64,000 nucleotides of DNA from Streptosporangium pseudovulgare (GTDB taxonomy: Bacteria; Actinomycetota; Actinomycetes; Streptosporangiales; Streptosporangiaceae): contig NZ_BMQJ01000004.1 in assembly GCF_014648055.1 (NCBI RefSeq), positions 248,001 through 312,000 on the forward strand. Reading direction: 5' to 3'. This document shows positions 26,632-34,667 of this stretch, piece after piece. Numbering within the stretch: position 1 is the stretch's first letter; the number at the start of each line of letters is the position of its first letter. The translations under genes and the position numbers were made by a program. The notes under the pieces were generated by a model that ran no database searches, had not been told where the DNA came from, and saw only the letters and a program-made list of their open reading frames with translations.

Positions 26632-27288
26632 ATGATGGAAGGCGTGGATCGACTACGTGGCTGGCCGGTGACCCTGACGGAAGGACCCGTGGGGCTTCGG
26701 CCGTTGCGGCTGAGGGACGTGCGCGTCTGGCGCGAGTCGCGGCTGCGCAACGCCGACTGGCTGCGTCCCTGGGAGCCGAGCAACCCTGAGACGCCCCTGT
26801 TCCGCACGGGGCTCGGTCCCTACGTGTCGATGACCGCCACGCTGCGCCGGGAGGCCCGGCAGGGGCTGGCGCTTCCCTGGGTCGTCACCTACCGGGGGGC
26901 GTTCGCCGGGCAGCTGACCGTCGGCGCGATCGTCTGGGGGTCGGCCAGGTCCGCGCAGGTCGGCTACTGGGTGGACAGCGCCGTGGCGGGCCGGGGCATC
27001 ATCCCCACCGCCGTGGCCATGGCCGTCGACCACTGTTTCTTCACCACCGGCCTGCACCGCATCGAGGCGAATATCCGCCCGGAAAATCACGCGAGCCGTA
27101 GAGTGGTTGAAAAGCTCGGTTTCCGGGAAGAGGGCATCAGACGTCGGCAATTGCACATTGACGGCGCCTGGCGTGACCATATTTGTTATGCGCTGACCGT
27201 TGAGGATGTGCCCAGAGGGCTGCTGACCAGGTGGCGCAGGGACCGCGAAGCGGCGGCGCACGGAGGCGCTCCGCACGAAGAGGTTTGA
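26632..27288 (+). CDS. GNAT acetyltransferase, RimJ/RimL type
   Basis: 218 aa. Acetyl-CoA fold signatures are VGYWVDSAVAGRGIIPTAVA and HRIEANIRPENHASRRVVEK-LGF. The RimJ-like gene between glp and sepX/glpR is conserved in actinobacteria (the Rv0995 position in Mycobacterium). Target protein unknown. ATG 26632 or 26635, both close behind GGGAGG. Confidence 0.85.
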   Translation: MMEGVDRLRGWPVTLTEGPVGLRPLRLRDVRVWRESRLRNADWLRPWEPSNPETPLFRTGLGPYVSMTATLRREARQGLALPWVVTYRGAFAGQLTVGAIVWGSARSAQVGYWVDSAVAGRGIIPTAVAMAVDHCFFTTGLHRIEANIRPENHASRRVVEKLGFREEGIRRRQLHIDGAWRDHICYALTVEDVPRGLLTRWRRDREAAAHGGAPHEEV

Positions 27289-27412
27289 AGATCTCGCGAC
27301 ACACCGCATCGAATACTCGTCAAATAGTGACACGCGGTCTTACGGTGCGTGACGTGAGCACATCGAGAGCGCCAGCGGACCAGCGGCGCTTTCGTGCTGC
27401 CCGGAGGTGGCC

Positions 27413-28093
27413 GTGAGCGGGAGCGTCCTTCTCTATCTGGCCATCGTGGTGATGTGGCTGTGCGTGCTCGTGCCCATGTGGTTGCGCCGTGACCGGCCCG
27501 CCTACACCGACACCGAACCCGGCGCGGACGCCGAAGCCGACGGCGTGGCGGACGTCGATGCCGACGCCGTCACCGTCGCCGAGCCGTACGGCCCGGCCGC
27601 GCGGGCGTCCGAGGACGAGGACGGAGGCGGTGACACGCGTGCCGAGCCCCCCGCCGGGCCGGCCGCTGACGGTGACGCCTCCTCCGCAGCGCCCGGTCAC
27701 CGGCTCCCGCCGTCCGCGGCCGAGCGCCGACGCGCCGAACGGCGGCGCAGGGCCGCCCAGGTGGCCAAGCGCAGGCGGCTGACACTGTGGTGCGTGCTGC
27801 TGCTCCTCGCCTCCGTGGTGACGGCCGCGACCCAGGTGATCCCCTGGTGGGGGACAGCCCCCTCGGCCGTCCTCCTGGTCGGCTACCTGATGGTCCTGCG
27901 GAGCGCCGTGAGGGTCGACGCCGAACGGCGCAGAGCCGCCGCCCTGGCCAGGGCGGAGCGTGCCAGGCGCGCCCGCCGGCGCGCCGAGCTGGAGGCCCGG
28001 CGGCCGGTGGCGGAGGTCATCGACCTCACCGCGGTGCGTGACGAGCTGTTCGACCAGTACGCCGAGACACCGCGCCGCGCGGTCGGCGACTGA
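27413..28093 (+). CDS. SepX/GlpR-like membrane protein
   Basis: About 226 aa. An N-terminal transmembrane helix (SVLLYLAIVVMWLCVLVPMW) is followed by an acidic disordered cytoplasmic region and a basic helix. A hydrophobic hairpin (LTLWCVLLLLASVVTAATQ; APSAVLLVGYLMVL) and a basic coiled-coil tail complete it. Layout and position after galU-glp-rimJ match the divisome protein SepX of Streptomyces / Glp receptor GlpR of corynebacteria. GTG 27413 has GGAGG 5 nt upstream. Identification rests on synteny and topology. Confidence 0.78.
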   Translation: MSGSVLLYLAIVVMWLCVLVPMWLRRDRPAYTDTEPGADAEADGVADVDADAVTVAEPYGPAARASEDEDGGGDTRAEPPAGPAADGDASSAAPGHRLPPSAAERRRAERRRRAAQVAKRRRLTLWCVLLLLASVVTAATQVIPWWGTAPSAVLLVGYLMVLRSAVRVDAERRRAAALARAERARRARRRAELEARRPVAEVIDLTAVRDELFDQYAETPRRAVGD

Positions 28094-28176
28094 CGTCCAT
28101 TGACGTCCCCGTCGGCGGGGCGTCCAGCGGAGACCTCGCCCGTTCCCGGCTCCGGCATGCTTCCATCGGCCTTCAG

Positions 28177-28320
28177 CCGGATCAGGGCGTCCGGCTCACC
28201 GGCCTCGGCCAGGACGGATTCCGGCCGGATCAGGGCGTCCGGCTCACCGGCCTCGGCCAGGACGGATTCCGGCCGGATCAGGGCGTCCGGTCCGCCGGCC
28301 CCGGCCAGGACGGATTCCGG
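28177..28320. repeat. Three 48-bp tandem repeats at a gene 3' end
   Basis: CCGGATCAGGGCGTCCGGCT-type units start at 28177, 28225 and 28273. The third unit carries the stop codon (28278-28280) and the last 14 codons of the TIGR03086-type gene; the first two are nearly identical and lie downstream. Confidence 0.85.
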
Positions 28321-28865
28321 CCGATGAAACCCAGCAGTCTGGTCTGGACATCCGCGTCATCGGGCACCCCGATCCGGGCGCCGTACTGGCCGGAGGAGCG
28401 AAGGACCTGCTCCATCTGCTCCATCCCGGCGAGGAGCTGAGCGCAGAAGCCGGGGTCCAGCCGGTCGTCCTGGCCGGTGGCCCTGGACAGGTCCCAGGTG
28501 TGCATGAACACGTCGGCGGTGTAGAACTGATCGATCGCGGTGTCCAGCGGCAGGCTGCCGATGTGCGGATTGGTGAGTTTCCGGTGCGCCGTCTCCGGAT
28601 CGTCCAGCACCGCCTGCACGCCGTCGCGGTGCGCCTGCCACGCGGCGACCGGGTCCTCGTCCACCGACGGTCCGCGGGGCAGGTCGACGCCGGCGCCGGA
28701 GGCGAGGAGCCCGGGCAGCCATTCGACCAGGTGACGCACGACGTCGCGGGCGGTCCAGCCGGCGACCGGGGACGGCGCGTCCCAGGACCGGGTGCCGCGG
28801 ACCCGGTCGGTGAACAGTCCGGCGACCTGCCGGTGCCGCTCGGCCGGGTGGTCAGACAGTGCCAT
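28278..28865 (-). CDS. TIGR03086/DinB-like (mycothiol-dependent type) protein
   Basis: 195 aa. The helical-bundle family has WTARDVVRHLVEWLP and later TADVFMHTWDLSRATG, with His residues placed for metal binding. Often annotated as maleylpyruvate-isomerase N-terminal/TIGR03086 metal-binding. The substrate is unknown, a thiol-dependent reaction being likely. ATG 28865 overlaps the SRPBCC gene by 14 bp, so it belongs to the arsR operon. Confidence 0.8.
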   Translation of the reverse strand: MALSDHPAERHRQVAGLFTDRVRGTRSWDAPSPVAGWTARDVVRHLVEWLPGLLASGAGVDLPRGPSVDEDPVAAWQAHRDGVQAVLDDPETAHRKLTNPHIGSLPLDTAIDQFYTADVFMHTWDLSRATGQDDRLDPGFCAQLLAGMEQMEQVLRSSGQYGARIGVPDDADVQTRLLGFIGRNPSWPGPADRTP

Positions 28866-29340
28866 CGGTGAGCATCCTCTCCAGCTTCGCGTGACCTTCG
28901 CCGACACCGACCTCCATGCCGCCGCGCAGCCACGCGTCACGACTCTCGAAGCTGTCGACCAGCGACTGCGTCCGCAACCGCGTGCGGCCGTCGCCCAGGT
29001 CCTCGAACCACAGCGTCTCCAGCGCGACCCCGTCGGGGTCTCCCTCGAACGTGAAGGTCTGCACGATGCGGTCCGGCCGTACCTCGTGGAAACAGCCGTG
29101 GAACCCGTACTCCGTGCCTCCGTGCGCCGAGACGTACCGCCAGCTGCCGCCGGTGCGCGCGTCCCAGTGCTCGATCCGGGTGACGGTGGCGTCGGGACCC
29201 ACCCACCGGGCGAACAGCGCGGGATCGGTGTGGGCGCGGAACAGCCGCCCGGGCGTCGCCGCGAAGTCACGCGTCATCCGGATGACCGGCAGCCTCGGGT
29301 CGGCTTCGATGGCCGTCTCCGTGACCCTGTTCATGCTCAT
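28852..29340 (-). CDS. SRPBCC/AHSA1-type ligand-binding protein
   Basis: 162 aa of START-like fold: MTRDFAATPGRLFRAHTDPALFARWVG, GGSWRYVSAHGG and LWFEDLGDGRTRLRTQSLVDS are the usual AHSA1 patterns. These proteins typically follow an ArsR regulator, as here. Ligand unknown. Confidence 0.85.
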   Translation of the reverse strand: MSMNRVTETAIEADPRLPVIRMTRDFAATPGRLFRAHTDPALFARWVGPDATVTRIEHWDARTGGSWRYVSAHGGTEYGFHGCFHEVRPDRIVQTFTFEGDPDGVALETLWFEDLGDGRTRLRTQSLVDSFESRDAWLRGGMEVGVGEGHAKLERMLTDGTV

Positions 29341-29662
29341 CTTCCCTCATCTCCTCCAGGACGGCGTCAAGGCGGCGGTAGCGCTGCTCGACGCGGTTCC
29401 GGTGACGCTCGATCCAGGTGTCCATCAGGTCGAAGGCCTGCGCCTCCAGGCGCACCGGCCGGGGCTGCGGCCCCGGCGGACGGCTGACGAGCCCGGCGTC
29501 CTCAAGCACCCGCAGGTGCTTGTAGACGGCCTGCAGCGTCATCCGGTACGGCTCGGCCAGCCGGCTCACGGTCGCGTCGCCCTCCGAGAGCCGGGCGACC
29601 ATGTCGCGCCGGGTCGGATCCGCGAGGGCGGCGAAGACCCGGGACAGCGTGTCCGTGCTCAT
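29267..29662 (-). CDS. ArsR-family regulator
   Basis: 131 aa. Winged helix with LADPTRRDMVARLSEGDATV and the recognition helix MTLQAVYKHLRVLEDAGLV. No metal-binding cysteine motif, so a non-metal ArsR of the type paired with SRPBCC proteins. ATG 29662 has GGAGGAG 4 nt upstream. The gene overlaps the SRPBCC start by 74 bp, an unusually long overlap. Two palindromes lie upstream. Confidence 0.87.
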   Translation of the reverse strand: MSTDTLSRVFAALADPTRRDMVARLSEGDATVSRLAEPYRMTLQAVYKHLRVLEDAGLVSRPPGPQPRPVRLEAQAFDLMDTWIERHRNRVEQRYRRLDAVLEEMREDEHEQGHGDGHRSRPEAAGHPDDA

Positions 29663-29674
29663 CACTCCTCCGGG

Positions 29675-29740
29675 TTTCAACTCAGCGGTTGAAAGGATCC
29701 TAGGCCGTAGATCATCCGCCTATCAACCCCACGGTTGAAA
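29675..29740. promoter_or_regulatory. Two ArsR-type operator palindromes
   Basis: TTTCAAC-N6-GTTGAAA at 29675-29694 and TATCAAC-N6-GTTGAAA at 29721-29740, just upstream of the arsR start. Likely autorepression sites. Confidence 0.7.
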
Positions 29741-29981
29741 GCTTCGTTTCGTGTCGCATGTCGACCGTGTCGGGTCGTCGGCTCCGACACCGTGATGTGG
29801 CTCACGCCGAACGGCCGCTCCCGCGCTGTACCGTGCGGCCGCTTCCCGGCTCGGACGCCGCTGCCTGCGGCTTCCCGCCGTACCGCGCCGCCTCTCCCGG
29901 CCTCCCGCGCGATCCCCTCGATCCACCCGCCCTCGGGTGGCGCGAGCGGCTCCAGAAGTTTGCTAACCTAGTGCAGGTCTT

Positions 29982-30055
29982 GGGGATGTAGCGCAGTCCG
30001 GTAGCGCACTTCGTTCGCATCGAAGGGGTCAGGGGTTCGAATCCCCTCATCTCCA
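29982..30055 (+). tRNA. tRNA-Ala (anticodon CGC)
   Basis: 74 nt. Acceptor GGGGATG/CATCTCC, anticodon stem CTTCG/CGAAG with loop TTCGCAT, T arm AGGGG-TTCGAAT-CCCCT, discriminator A. CCA is not encoded. A TAACCT box precedes it and a hairpin terminator follows. Confidence 0.95.
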
Positions 30056-30056
30056 C
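30013..30056 (+). repeat. tRNA-Ala 3' end, att copy 1
   Basis: 44 bp identical to 32776-32819. The core 30030-30057 is also found at 31836-31863. The 3' half of the tRNA serves as an integration site. Confidence 0.85.
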
Positions 30057-30065
30057 CCAGGTCAG

Positions 30066-30095
30066 AGGCCGCTTCCGAGAGATCGGGAGCGGCCT
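30066..30095 (+). terminator. tRNA-Ala terminator hairpin (type 1)
   Basis: AGGCCGCTTCC and GGGAGCGGCCT pair around GAGAGATC. The surrounding 74 bp (30057-30130) recur with about 6 mismatches at 38197-38270, and a diverged copy is at 47239-47299. Confidence 0.75.
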
Positions 30096-30232
30096 TCTGC
30101 GTTGTCGGGTGGCCGACCGAGTGACTACGGCCGTACCCCGTCCAGAGGCCCTGGTCATCGCGGGATCATGGACTTCCTCCCAAGATCCGCGCGGGAGGAC
30201 GAGGCGTTGCGGGTCTGGGCGGAAGGAAGGCG

Positions 30233-30670
30233 ATGAAGCACCGTGTGCTGCTGTGCTGGACGAGCGCCGTTCTGCTGTCGCTCCTTCCTCATTGGGGTTT
30301 CCTGGACGCTGACTCAGGGATTCAGATCTGCGCTTATCTGAACACTGAGGGTGGGTACACCGGTCCTGACGTGCTCGCCTTGGGCTTCGGCGCCATGGCT
30401 ACGCTTCTTCCCGTCGTCCTGGTGGTGCAGGCAGTGGCCATATGGCGATCCTCAGGTAAGAGACTCCGCTTCCTGACATGGATCGGGGCTGGTGCGGCGC
30501 TCATGACGGCCGCCTACTACGCGCTCTCGGTCGTCACGTTCTTCTCCCCCTACTGTCCCTTGGGTTCGCAGGGGCTATGGTTCGTTCTTCTGCTCTATGG
30601 AGGTATAGCCGCGCTTCTCGTCGCCGGCATACGGCGCAGCCGCCGAGCGAACGCTGGTGCGCAGCCGTGA
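30233..30670 (+). CDS. Small integral membrane protein, 145 aa
   Basis: Four hydrophobic segments (VLLCWTSAVLLSLLPHWGFL, LALGFGAMATLLPVVLVVQ, FLTWIGAGAALMTAAYYAL, LWFVLLLYGGIAALLVAGI). No family recognised. GGAAGGAAGG precedes ATG 30233. It lies between tRNA-Ala and an integrase relic, so it is probably cargo of a decayed element. Confidence 0.6.
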   Translation: MKHRVLLCWTSAVLLSLLPHWGFLDADSGIQICAYLNTEGGYTGPDVLALGFGAMATLLPVVLVVQAVAIWRSSGKRLRFLTWIGAGAALMTAAYYALSVVTFFSPYCPLGSQGLWFVLLLYGGIAALLVAGIRRSRRANAGAQP

Positions 30671-30677
30671 GCCGTGC

Positions 30678-30770
30678 TCAGTCGTGCGGGAAGATCTGGT
30701 CCATCGCTTCGGCCCCTTCCAGGAGCATGGGGCGGAGCTGCTTGCGGTAGACGGTCTCTGTCACCGCGGC
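30678..30770 (-). pseudogene. Integrase C-terminal relic 1
   Basis: Encodes VTETVYRKQLRPMLLEGAEA followed by MDQIFPHD and a stop, the last ~28 residues of a tyrosine integrase including the nucleophile region (TVYRK). Nothing of the rest remains upstream. The neighbouring 30771-30983 shows no gene. Confidence 0.8.
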
Positions 30771-30983
30771 TTCGAACTTAGGCAGCGCGTCAGGTCATGG
30801 CATGCTCCAGGGCGGGTGAACACTTAGGCCGTCAGCGGGCAGGCCGTCAACTCCCAATGGACTTACCGCTATCGGAATCCTGTTCGTACTGGCCAAGGTA
30901 CGTCGCACCGCATCGCGCCTGGCCCTGTCGTCCCGTAACGACCGGGCTCTGTTCCTGTCGGTGGCGGTTGACAGCATGCCGAC

Positions 30984-31556
30984 ATGGCTATGCAGCCCCT
31001 CGACATCTCTTGGCTCCGCGGCGAATACGGCGGGGAGTGCTACGGCTTCATCTATATCCGTGCCACTCCTGAACAGGTGGTCACCCGCCTCGGTGGCCGA
31101 TGGGAGGACTTCACGCCGGGCCCTTTCCCTGAGGACCCGGATCACTACCCACTCGACGGGGAGCCGCTAGGCGTCACCTCCATCGGCGAGTGGACGTTCG
31201 TTTTCGATCCTGACTGGCTCGGCACCCGCGAAGAGGCGATCGCCCAGCTCTCCAAGGGCACCCGCCTTGTCTCTCAAGCCGCACTCGGCATCGAGGACAT
31301 CGACTACTTCTACTGGTGTGAGGACGGCGAGATCAGATTCGCCTGGGGCGACGAGGACAACTACTTCGTGGAGATCCCGGACGAACTCGCGGACACGATG
31401 GCGGAGATCGACAAGCTCTACCCATCGTTTCCCCGGTTCTACCAAGGGCCGGCTTTCCTGCTCGTCGAGCACCTGACGGGGATCAGAGCGACGGAGCAGT
31501 TGCTGAAGGGCTCGACGCTGATGTGGGGTGTCGTCCCGGAACCGGCCAAGTCGTAA
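30984..31556 (+). CDS. DUF6461-like protein
   Basis: 190 aa, acidic. Begins MAMQPLDISWLRGEYGGECY and contains GEWTFVFDPDWLGT, YWCEDGEIRFAWGDEDNYF and LEQ/LLKG segments typical of this actinobacterial unknown family (DUF6461 pattern). Function unknown. It lies between att copies 1 and 2. Confidence 0.65.
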   Translation: MAMQPLDISWLRGEYGGECYGFIYIRATPEQVVTRLGGRWEDFTPGPFPEDPDHYPLDGEPLGVTSIGEWTFVFDPDWLGTREEAIAQLSKGTRLVSQAALGIEDIDYFYWCEDGEIRFAWGDEDNYFVEIPDELADTMAEIDKLYPSFPRFYQGPAFLLVEHLTGIRATEQLLKGSTLMWGVVPEPAKS

Positions 31557-31835
31557 CGTTGGTCGGCGGTGAGCCTTTCCTCCTGAAGTCGCAGTTCAGA
31601 GCGGGTGATCCGGTTGAGGTGAGCACTCAGGCCGTCGCCGGGCGATCCCGCTGAGTCAAGCGACTCCACATCACCCGCTTCCGAGCTGTTCGACTGGGAG
31701 CTGAGTGACCAACTGGGTGACAACAGCCACGGACGGGGCCGGGCGATCACGGACGACGAGGGACCGTCCCCGCAGCTCAGGAAGCGCATAGACCAAGGAC
31801 CCGACCCCGGCGAAATGGCTTCACATGGGAGGGTG

Positions 31836-31863
31836 CAGGGGTTCGAATCCCCTCATCTCCACC
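31836..31863 (+). repeat. tRNA-Ala 3' end, att copy 2
   Basis: 28 bp identical to 30030-30057 (T arm, acceptor 3' strand and A discriminator). The upstream anticodon-stem part has diverged. Confidence 0.8.
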
Positions 31864-31870
31864 AGGACGA

Positions 31871-31903
31871 AAGGCCCGGTTCCAGGTCATGGAGTCGGGC
31901 CTT
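31871..31903 (+). terminator. Hairpin terminator (type 2) after att copy 2
   Basis: AAGGCCCGGTTCCA and TGGAGTCGGGCCTT pair. The segment 31863-31902 recurs closely at 43771-43812 and, more diverged, at 45381-45415. Confidence 0.65.
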
Positions 31904-31966
31904 CGACGTGCTGAGATCCTTCCAAGGACAGGGCGTGTTGAGGGCTGTCCGCCTACACTCGAAGAC

Positions 31967-32173
31967 ATGGGTGCCATGCGCGAGGAGCTTCACCACCTGG
32001 TGGATCAGGTGCCGGAAGCAGAGCTCCGGCCGGCCTTGGAGTTGATCCGGGGCTTCCTGGAGGAGCATGAGGAGGAGAGCGAGCGGGACCTGCCGTTCTT
32101 CGCCTCGTTCGAGGATGAGCCGGATGCGTCCGAGAAGTATCGAGAGATCCTGCGCTCCAGATCGGGCTTCTGA
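31967..32173 (+). CDS. Antitoxin-like protein, 68 aa
   Basis: Helical, very acidic (EEHEEESERDLPFF), begins MGAMREELHHLVDQVPEAEL. Its stop is 1 bp from the PIN gene start. Layout and size fit a type II antitoxin, although no DNA-binding domain is evident. Confidence 0.65.
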   Translation: MGAMREELHHLVDQVPEAELRPALELIRGFLEEHEEESERDLPFFASFEDEPDASEKYREILRSRSGF

Positions 32174-32174
32174 C

Positions 32175-32606
32175 GTGCTCCTGTGCGACTCGGGTGTGCT
32201 CATCGCGGTCGGGAGCAAGAAGGACAGGCACCATCACGCGTGTCTCGATCTGCTGCGCCGTACCAAAGGACCGATCCTTGTGCCGTCGCCGGTGCTTGGT
32301 GAGGTGGGGTATTACCTGACGGCCCGGGTCGGTCCCGAGGCGGAGCTGAACTTCCTGAGATCCTTCGGCGGCAACGGCTTCCGCCTGGCCGAGCTTGAGG
32401 ACAGAGACCTCGTTCGCATGGCGGAGTTGGCGCAGCAGTACATCGGCTTCCCTCTGGGAATCGTCGACGCGTCGGTCATCGCGGTGGCCGAACGCTTGGG
32501 GCTGTCGACGATCGCCACGGTCGATCATCGGCACTTCCGCGCGGTGAGACCTCGCCATGTCGATGCGTTCGCCCTCCTGCCGGAAGGGATCACGAGCTTC
32601 GGCTGA
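32175..32606 (+). CDS. PIN-domain toxin (VapC-like)
   Basis: 143 aa. The four acidic positions of PIN ribonucleases are visible: LLCDSGVLIAVG, PVLGEVGYY, GIVDASVIAVAERL and TVDHRHF. Predicted Mg-dependent RNase neutralised by the protein encoded immediately upstream. GTG 32175 puts the first aspartate at residue 5, as in the family. The pair is the only content between att copies 2 and 3. Confidence 0.83.
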   Translation: MLLCDSGVLIAVGSKKDRHHHACLDLLRRTKGPILVPSPVLGEVGYYLTARVGPEAELNFLRSFGGNGFRLAELEDRDLVRMAELAQQYIGFPLGIVDASVIAVAERLGLSTIATVDHRHFRAVRPRHVDAFALLPEGITSFG

Positions 32607-32775
32607 ATGGTCGGGACCAGGACAGACTCATGATCAGCGAAGGCCGGCCGGAGTCAGTGAGAAGTCAGCGAACCCGCTGGCACGAGGACGCGGCCGGGAT
32701 CATCAGACGGTACTGGCACGGCACCTGACGGCACCGGACGTCATCCGATGAGCTGGTCCGGCACGTCCCACCAGT

Positions 32776-32819
32776 GTTCGCATCGAAGGGGTCAGGGGTT
32801 CGAATCCCCTCATCTCCAC
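32776..32819 (+). repeat. tRNA-Ala 3' end, att copy 3
   Basis: 44 bp identical to 30013-30056, from the anticodon loop to just beyond the discriminator. Confidence 0.88.
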
Positions 32820-32826
32820 AAGGTCG

Positions 32827-32858
32827 AAGGCCGGTTCCGAAGTCGGGACCGGCCTTTT
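32827..32858 (+). terminator. Hairpin terminator (type 3) after att copy 3
   Basis: AAGGCCGGTTCC and GGGACCGGCCTT pair, followed by TT. It has the classical form of a tRNA terminator. Confidence 0.75.
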
Positions 32859-32898
32859 CGATTTTCTGGGTGACTATGCCTTGCTAAGGTGATCGCCC

Positions 32899-33318
32899 AT
32901 GGGTGAGTTCGCGTCCCTTGAGCTAGTCCGCCTCGGGGACGACGAGGCCCATGTTGTCGTGCAGGTGAAGGGGCAATCAGCGCCGTCCGAAGATGTCCTC
33001 GATGCACGGATCCTGGTTGCCAGCGAGTTCATGAGGGGCGAGCTCGGTACCTACCTGCTTCCTGATGATCTCGATCAGTGGGTAGTAGCGCTCGATGAAC
33101 TCGCTGCCGGACGCGACGTGTGTTGGATGGACGACGGACGGGCTCCCGAGATTGAGATCCGGTTGTGCCAGTCGTACGGCGGGGCTGAGGTATGGGTCAA
33201 GGATCATCCTGCATCGCTCGTGTGGGTCCGGTTGCTCGTACGCCTGGAGCCTGGATGGATCGAGAATCAGCGCTCCAGGCTGCGACACGTCAGACAGATG
33301 TGGCTTGGTCAAGGGTGA
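32899..33318 (+). CDS. DUF5959-like protein
   Basis: 139 aa. Begins MGEFASLELVRLGDDEAHVV and ends with a basic region; matches the pattern of a common actinobacterial unknown family (DUF5959). Predicted beta-sandwich; no function known. The end overlaps the integrase relic on the other strand by 29 bp. Confidence 0.65.
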   Translation: MGEFASLELVRLGDDEAHVVVQVKGQSAPSEDVLDARILVASEFMRGELGTYLLPDDLDQWVVALDELAAGRDVCWMDDGRAPEIEIRLCQSYGGAEVWVKDHPASLVWVRLLVRLEPGWIENQRSRLRHVRQMWLGQG

Positions 33319-33949
33319 GGTGATTTTCCCGTCGCTCTGGGAACAGATGGTCCATCGCTTGGGCTCCCTCCAACAGAGTCGGCCGGAGTTGCTTCCGGTA
33401 GACGGTCTCTGTGACGTCGGTGCTGCGGTGGCCGACCAGGCGCGAGATGGTCTCGATGGGCATGCCGGAGTCCGACAGCAGTGAGACGAAGCCGTGGCGC
33501 ATCTCGCGGGGTGTCCACTCCTGGGTGTTGAGGCCGGCCTTCTTGAGGACGTCCCGGAACGAACGGCGGACGTTGTGGGAGTCCAGCTCCGTGCCGACCT
33601 TGGACGCGAACACGAGGCCGTTGTCCTGCCGGCTCGCGCCCGCCGCCTTGCGAGCCACGTCCTGGCGCTCACGGTGGAGCTTGAGTGCGTCCACGCACCG
33701 TCTCGGCATGGCCAGTGTGCGTCGGGACCTGCGGGTCTTGGTGTCGCCGCCCTCCCGGACCGAGCGCCAGACCATGATGGACGGCGGGGTGCCGTCGAGG
33801 TCGACGTGGGGCCAGGTGAGCGCCCGCAGCTCCTCCGTCCGCGCCCCGAGCAGCAGCGGCAGCACGATGTAGGCGTGCAGCGCCGTACCCTCGGACGCCT
33901 TGAGCACGGCTTCCGCCTGGTCGAGGGTCAGCGACTTCGACGGGACCCA
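33290..33949 (-). pseudogene. Truncated tyrosine integrase (catalytic domain only), relic 2
   Basis: About 215 codons of catalytic domain: GARTEELRALTW (Arg I), TPREMRHGFVSLL (Arg II/His), RLVGHRSTDVTETVYRKQL (His, Tyr). The N-terminal arm and core-binding domains are absent; an in-frame stop lies at 33950-33952, where the sequence joins another integrase relic in a different frame. Not functional alone. Left by an element that used the tRNA-Ala site. Confidence 0.85.
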
Positions 33950-34047
33950 TCACCTCTGCCCCCTCCAGCATCGCGGGCCGGAGCTGCTTTCGATATACGG
34001 TCTCAGTGACGGTGGTATTGCGGTGGCCGACCAGGTGAGAATGTGGC
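33942..34047 (-). pseudogene. Integrase C-terminal relic 3
   Basis: Encodes SHLVGHRNTTVTETVYRKQL then RPAMLEGAEVMG before running into relic 2. It is a third, distinct integrase end. The following 34048-34284 shows no gene. Confidence 0.8.
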
Positions 34048-34284
34048 CGCCATCGCCCAACCGGAGGCCGGCCTGGCCGTCCGGCTGTGGCCCGCTTCGC
34101 CCACCGGGACTGGTGAAAGCTGACCCGCGCCGGATCCTCGCCCTGGTGAGGGCATCGTCGATCCTTCCCCTGCCCTGCCGATCGCAGGGCAGGCGAAATC
34201 CAGGCTCGACGCCTCCCCAAAGGCCCCCATTCGAGTTGCTCTCGGGAGCGCGCGAGCCACCGTCGGTTGGAACCTGGAGGGTGC

Positions 34285-34644
34285 TCACGCGACCTCGGAT
34301 GCCGCCGAGGGCCTGATATCGGCGGCGCCCTGCTCGTCCCAGCAGGTCTGCAAGAGAGCGAGGGTCTGCTCGACGACCCAGCGCTGTTCTCCTGGGCCGG
34401 AGCCGCGCCCGGTGCCACGGCGGGTGATCAGCGGCCGTACCTGCAGTTGCCGGACCAGGTGGCGGTACGTGTCGTGGTCGTGGCCGCGATCGGCGAGCAC
34501 GACCTCGGGCCGCTGCCGGGGTCGGCCGCGCGCGGCCGGTCCAGGGGCCCTCGTGCAGGCGCTGCCGGACACCGGCGGCGCCTGCACTCCGACGGCATCA
34601 AGCCACCGCCGGACGCTGCCACCACCAGCGCAGATCCCAACCAT
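34285..34644 (-). pseudogene. IS5-type (IS427-like) transposase relic
   Basis: Contains EVVLADRGHDHDTYRHLVR and RRGTGRGSGPGEQRWVVEQT, the C-terminal DDE region (the D of ADRG and the E of VVEQT). The ends are truncated and no terminal inverted repeats or N-terminal HTH are present. Decayed insertion sequence. Confidence 0.8.
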
Positions 34645-34667
34645 GATCCCGAAGCGTCACCGGAGTA

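Larger units (their letters stand above)
31557..31966. other. Intergenic between DUF6461 gene and TA cassette
   Basis: No gene seen. It holds att copy 2 and its terminator. A GGTGAGCACTCAGGCCGTCG stretch near 31618 resembles one near 30816. Confidence 0.5.

Noticed and set aside
29802..30158. Minus-strand open frame crossing tRNA-Ala (contains MRGFEPLTPSMRTKCATGL)
   Set aside because: It is the translation of a tRNA gene's complementary strand, a well-known false annotation.
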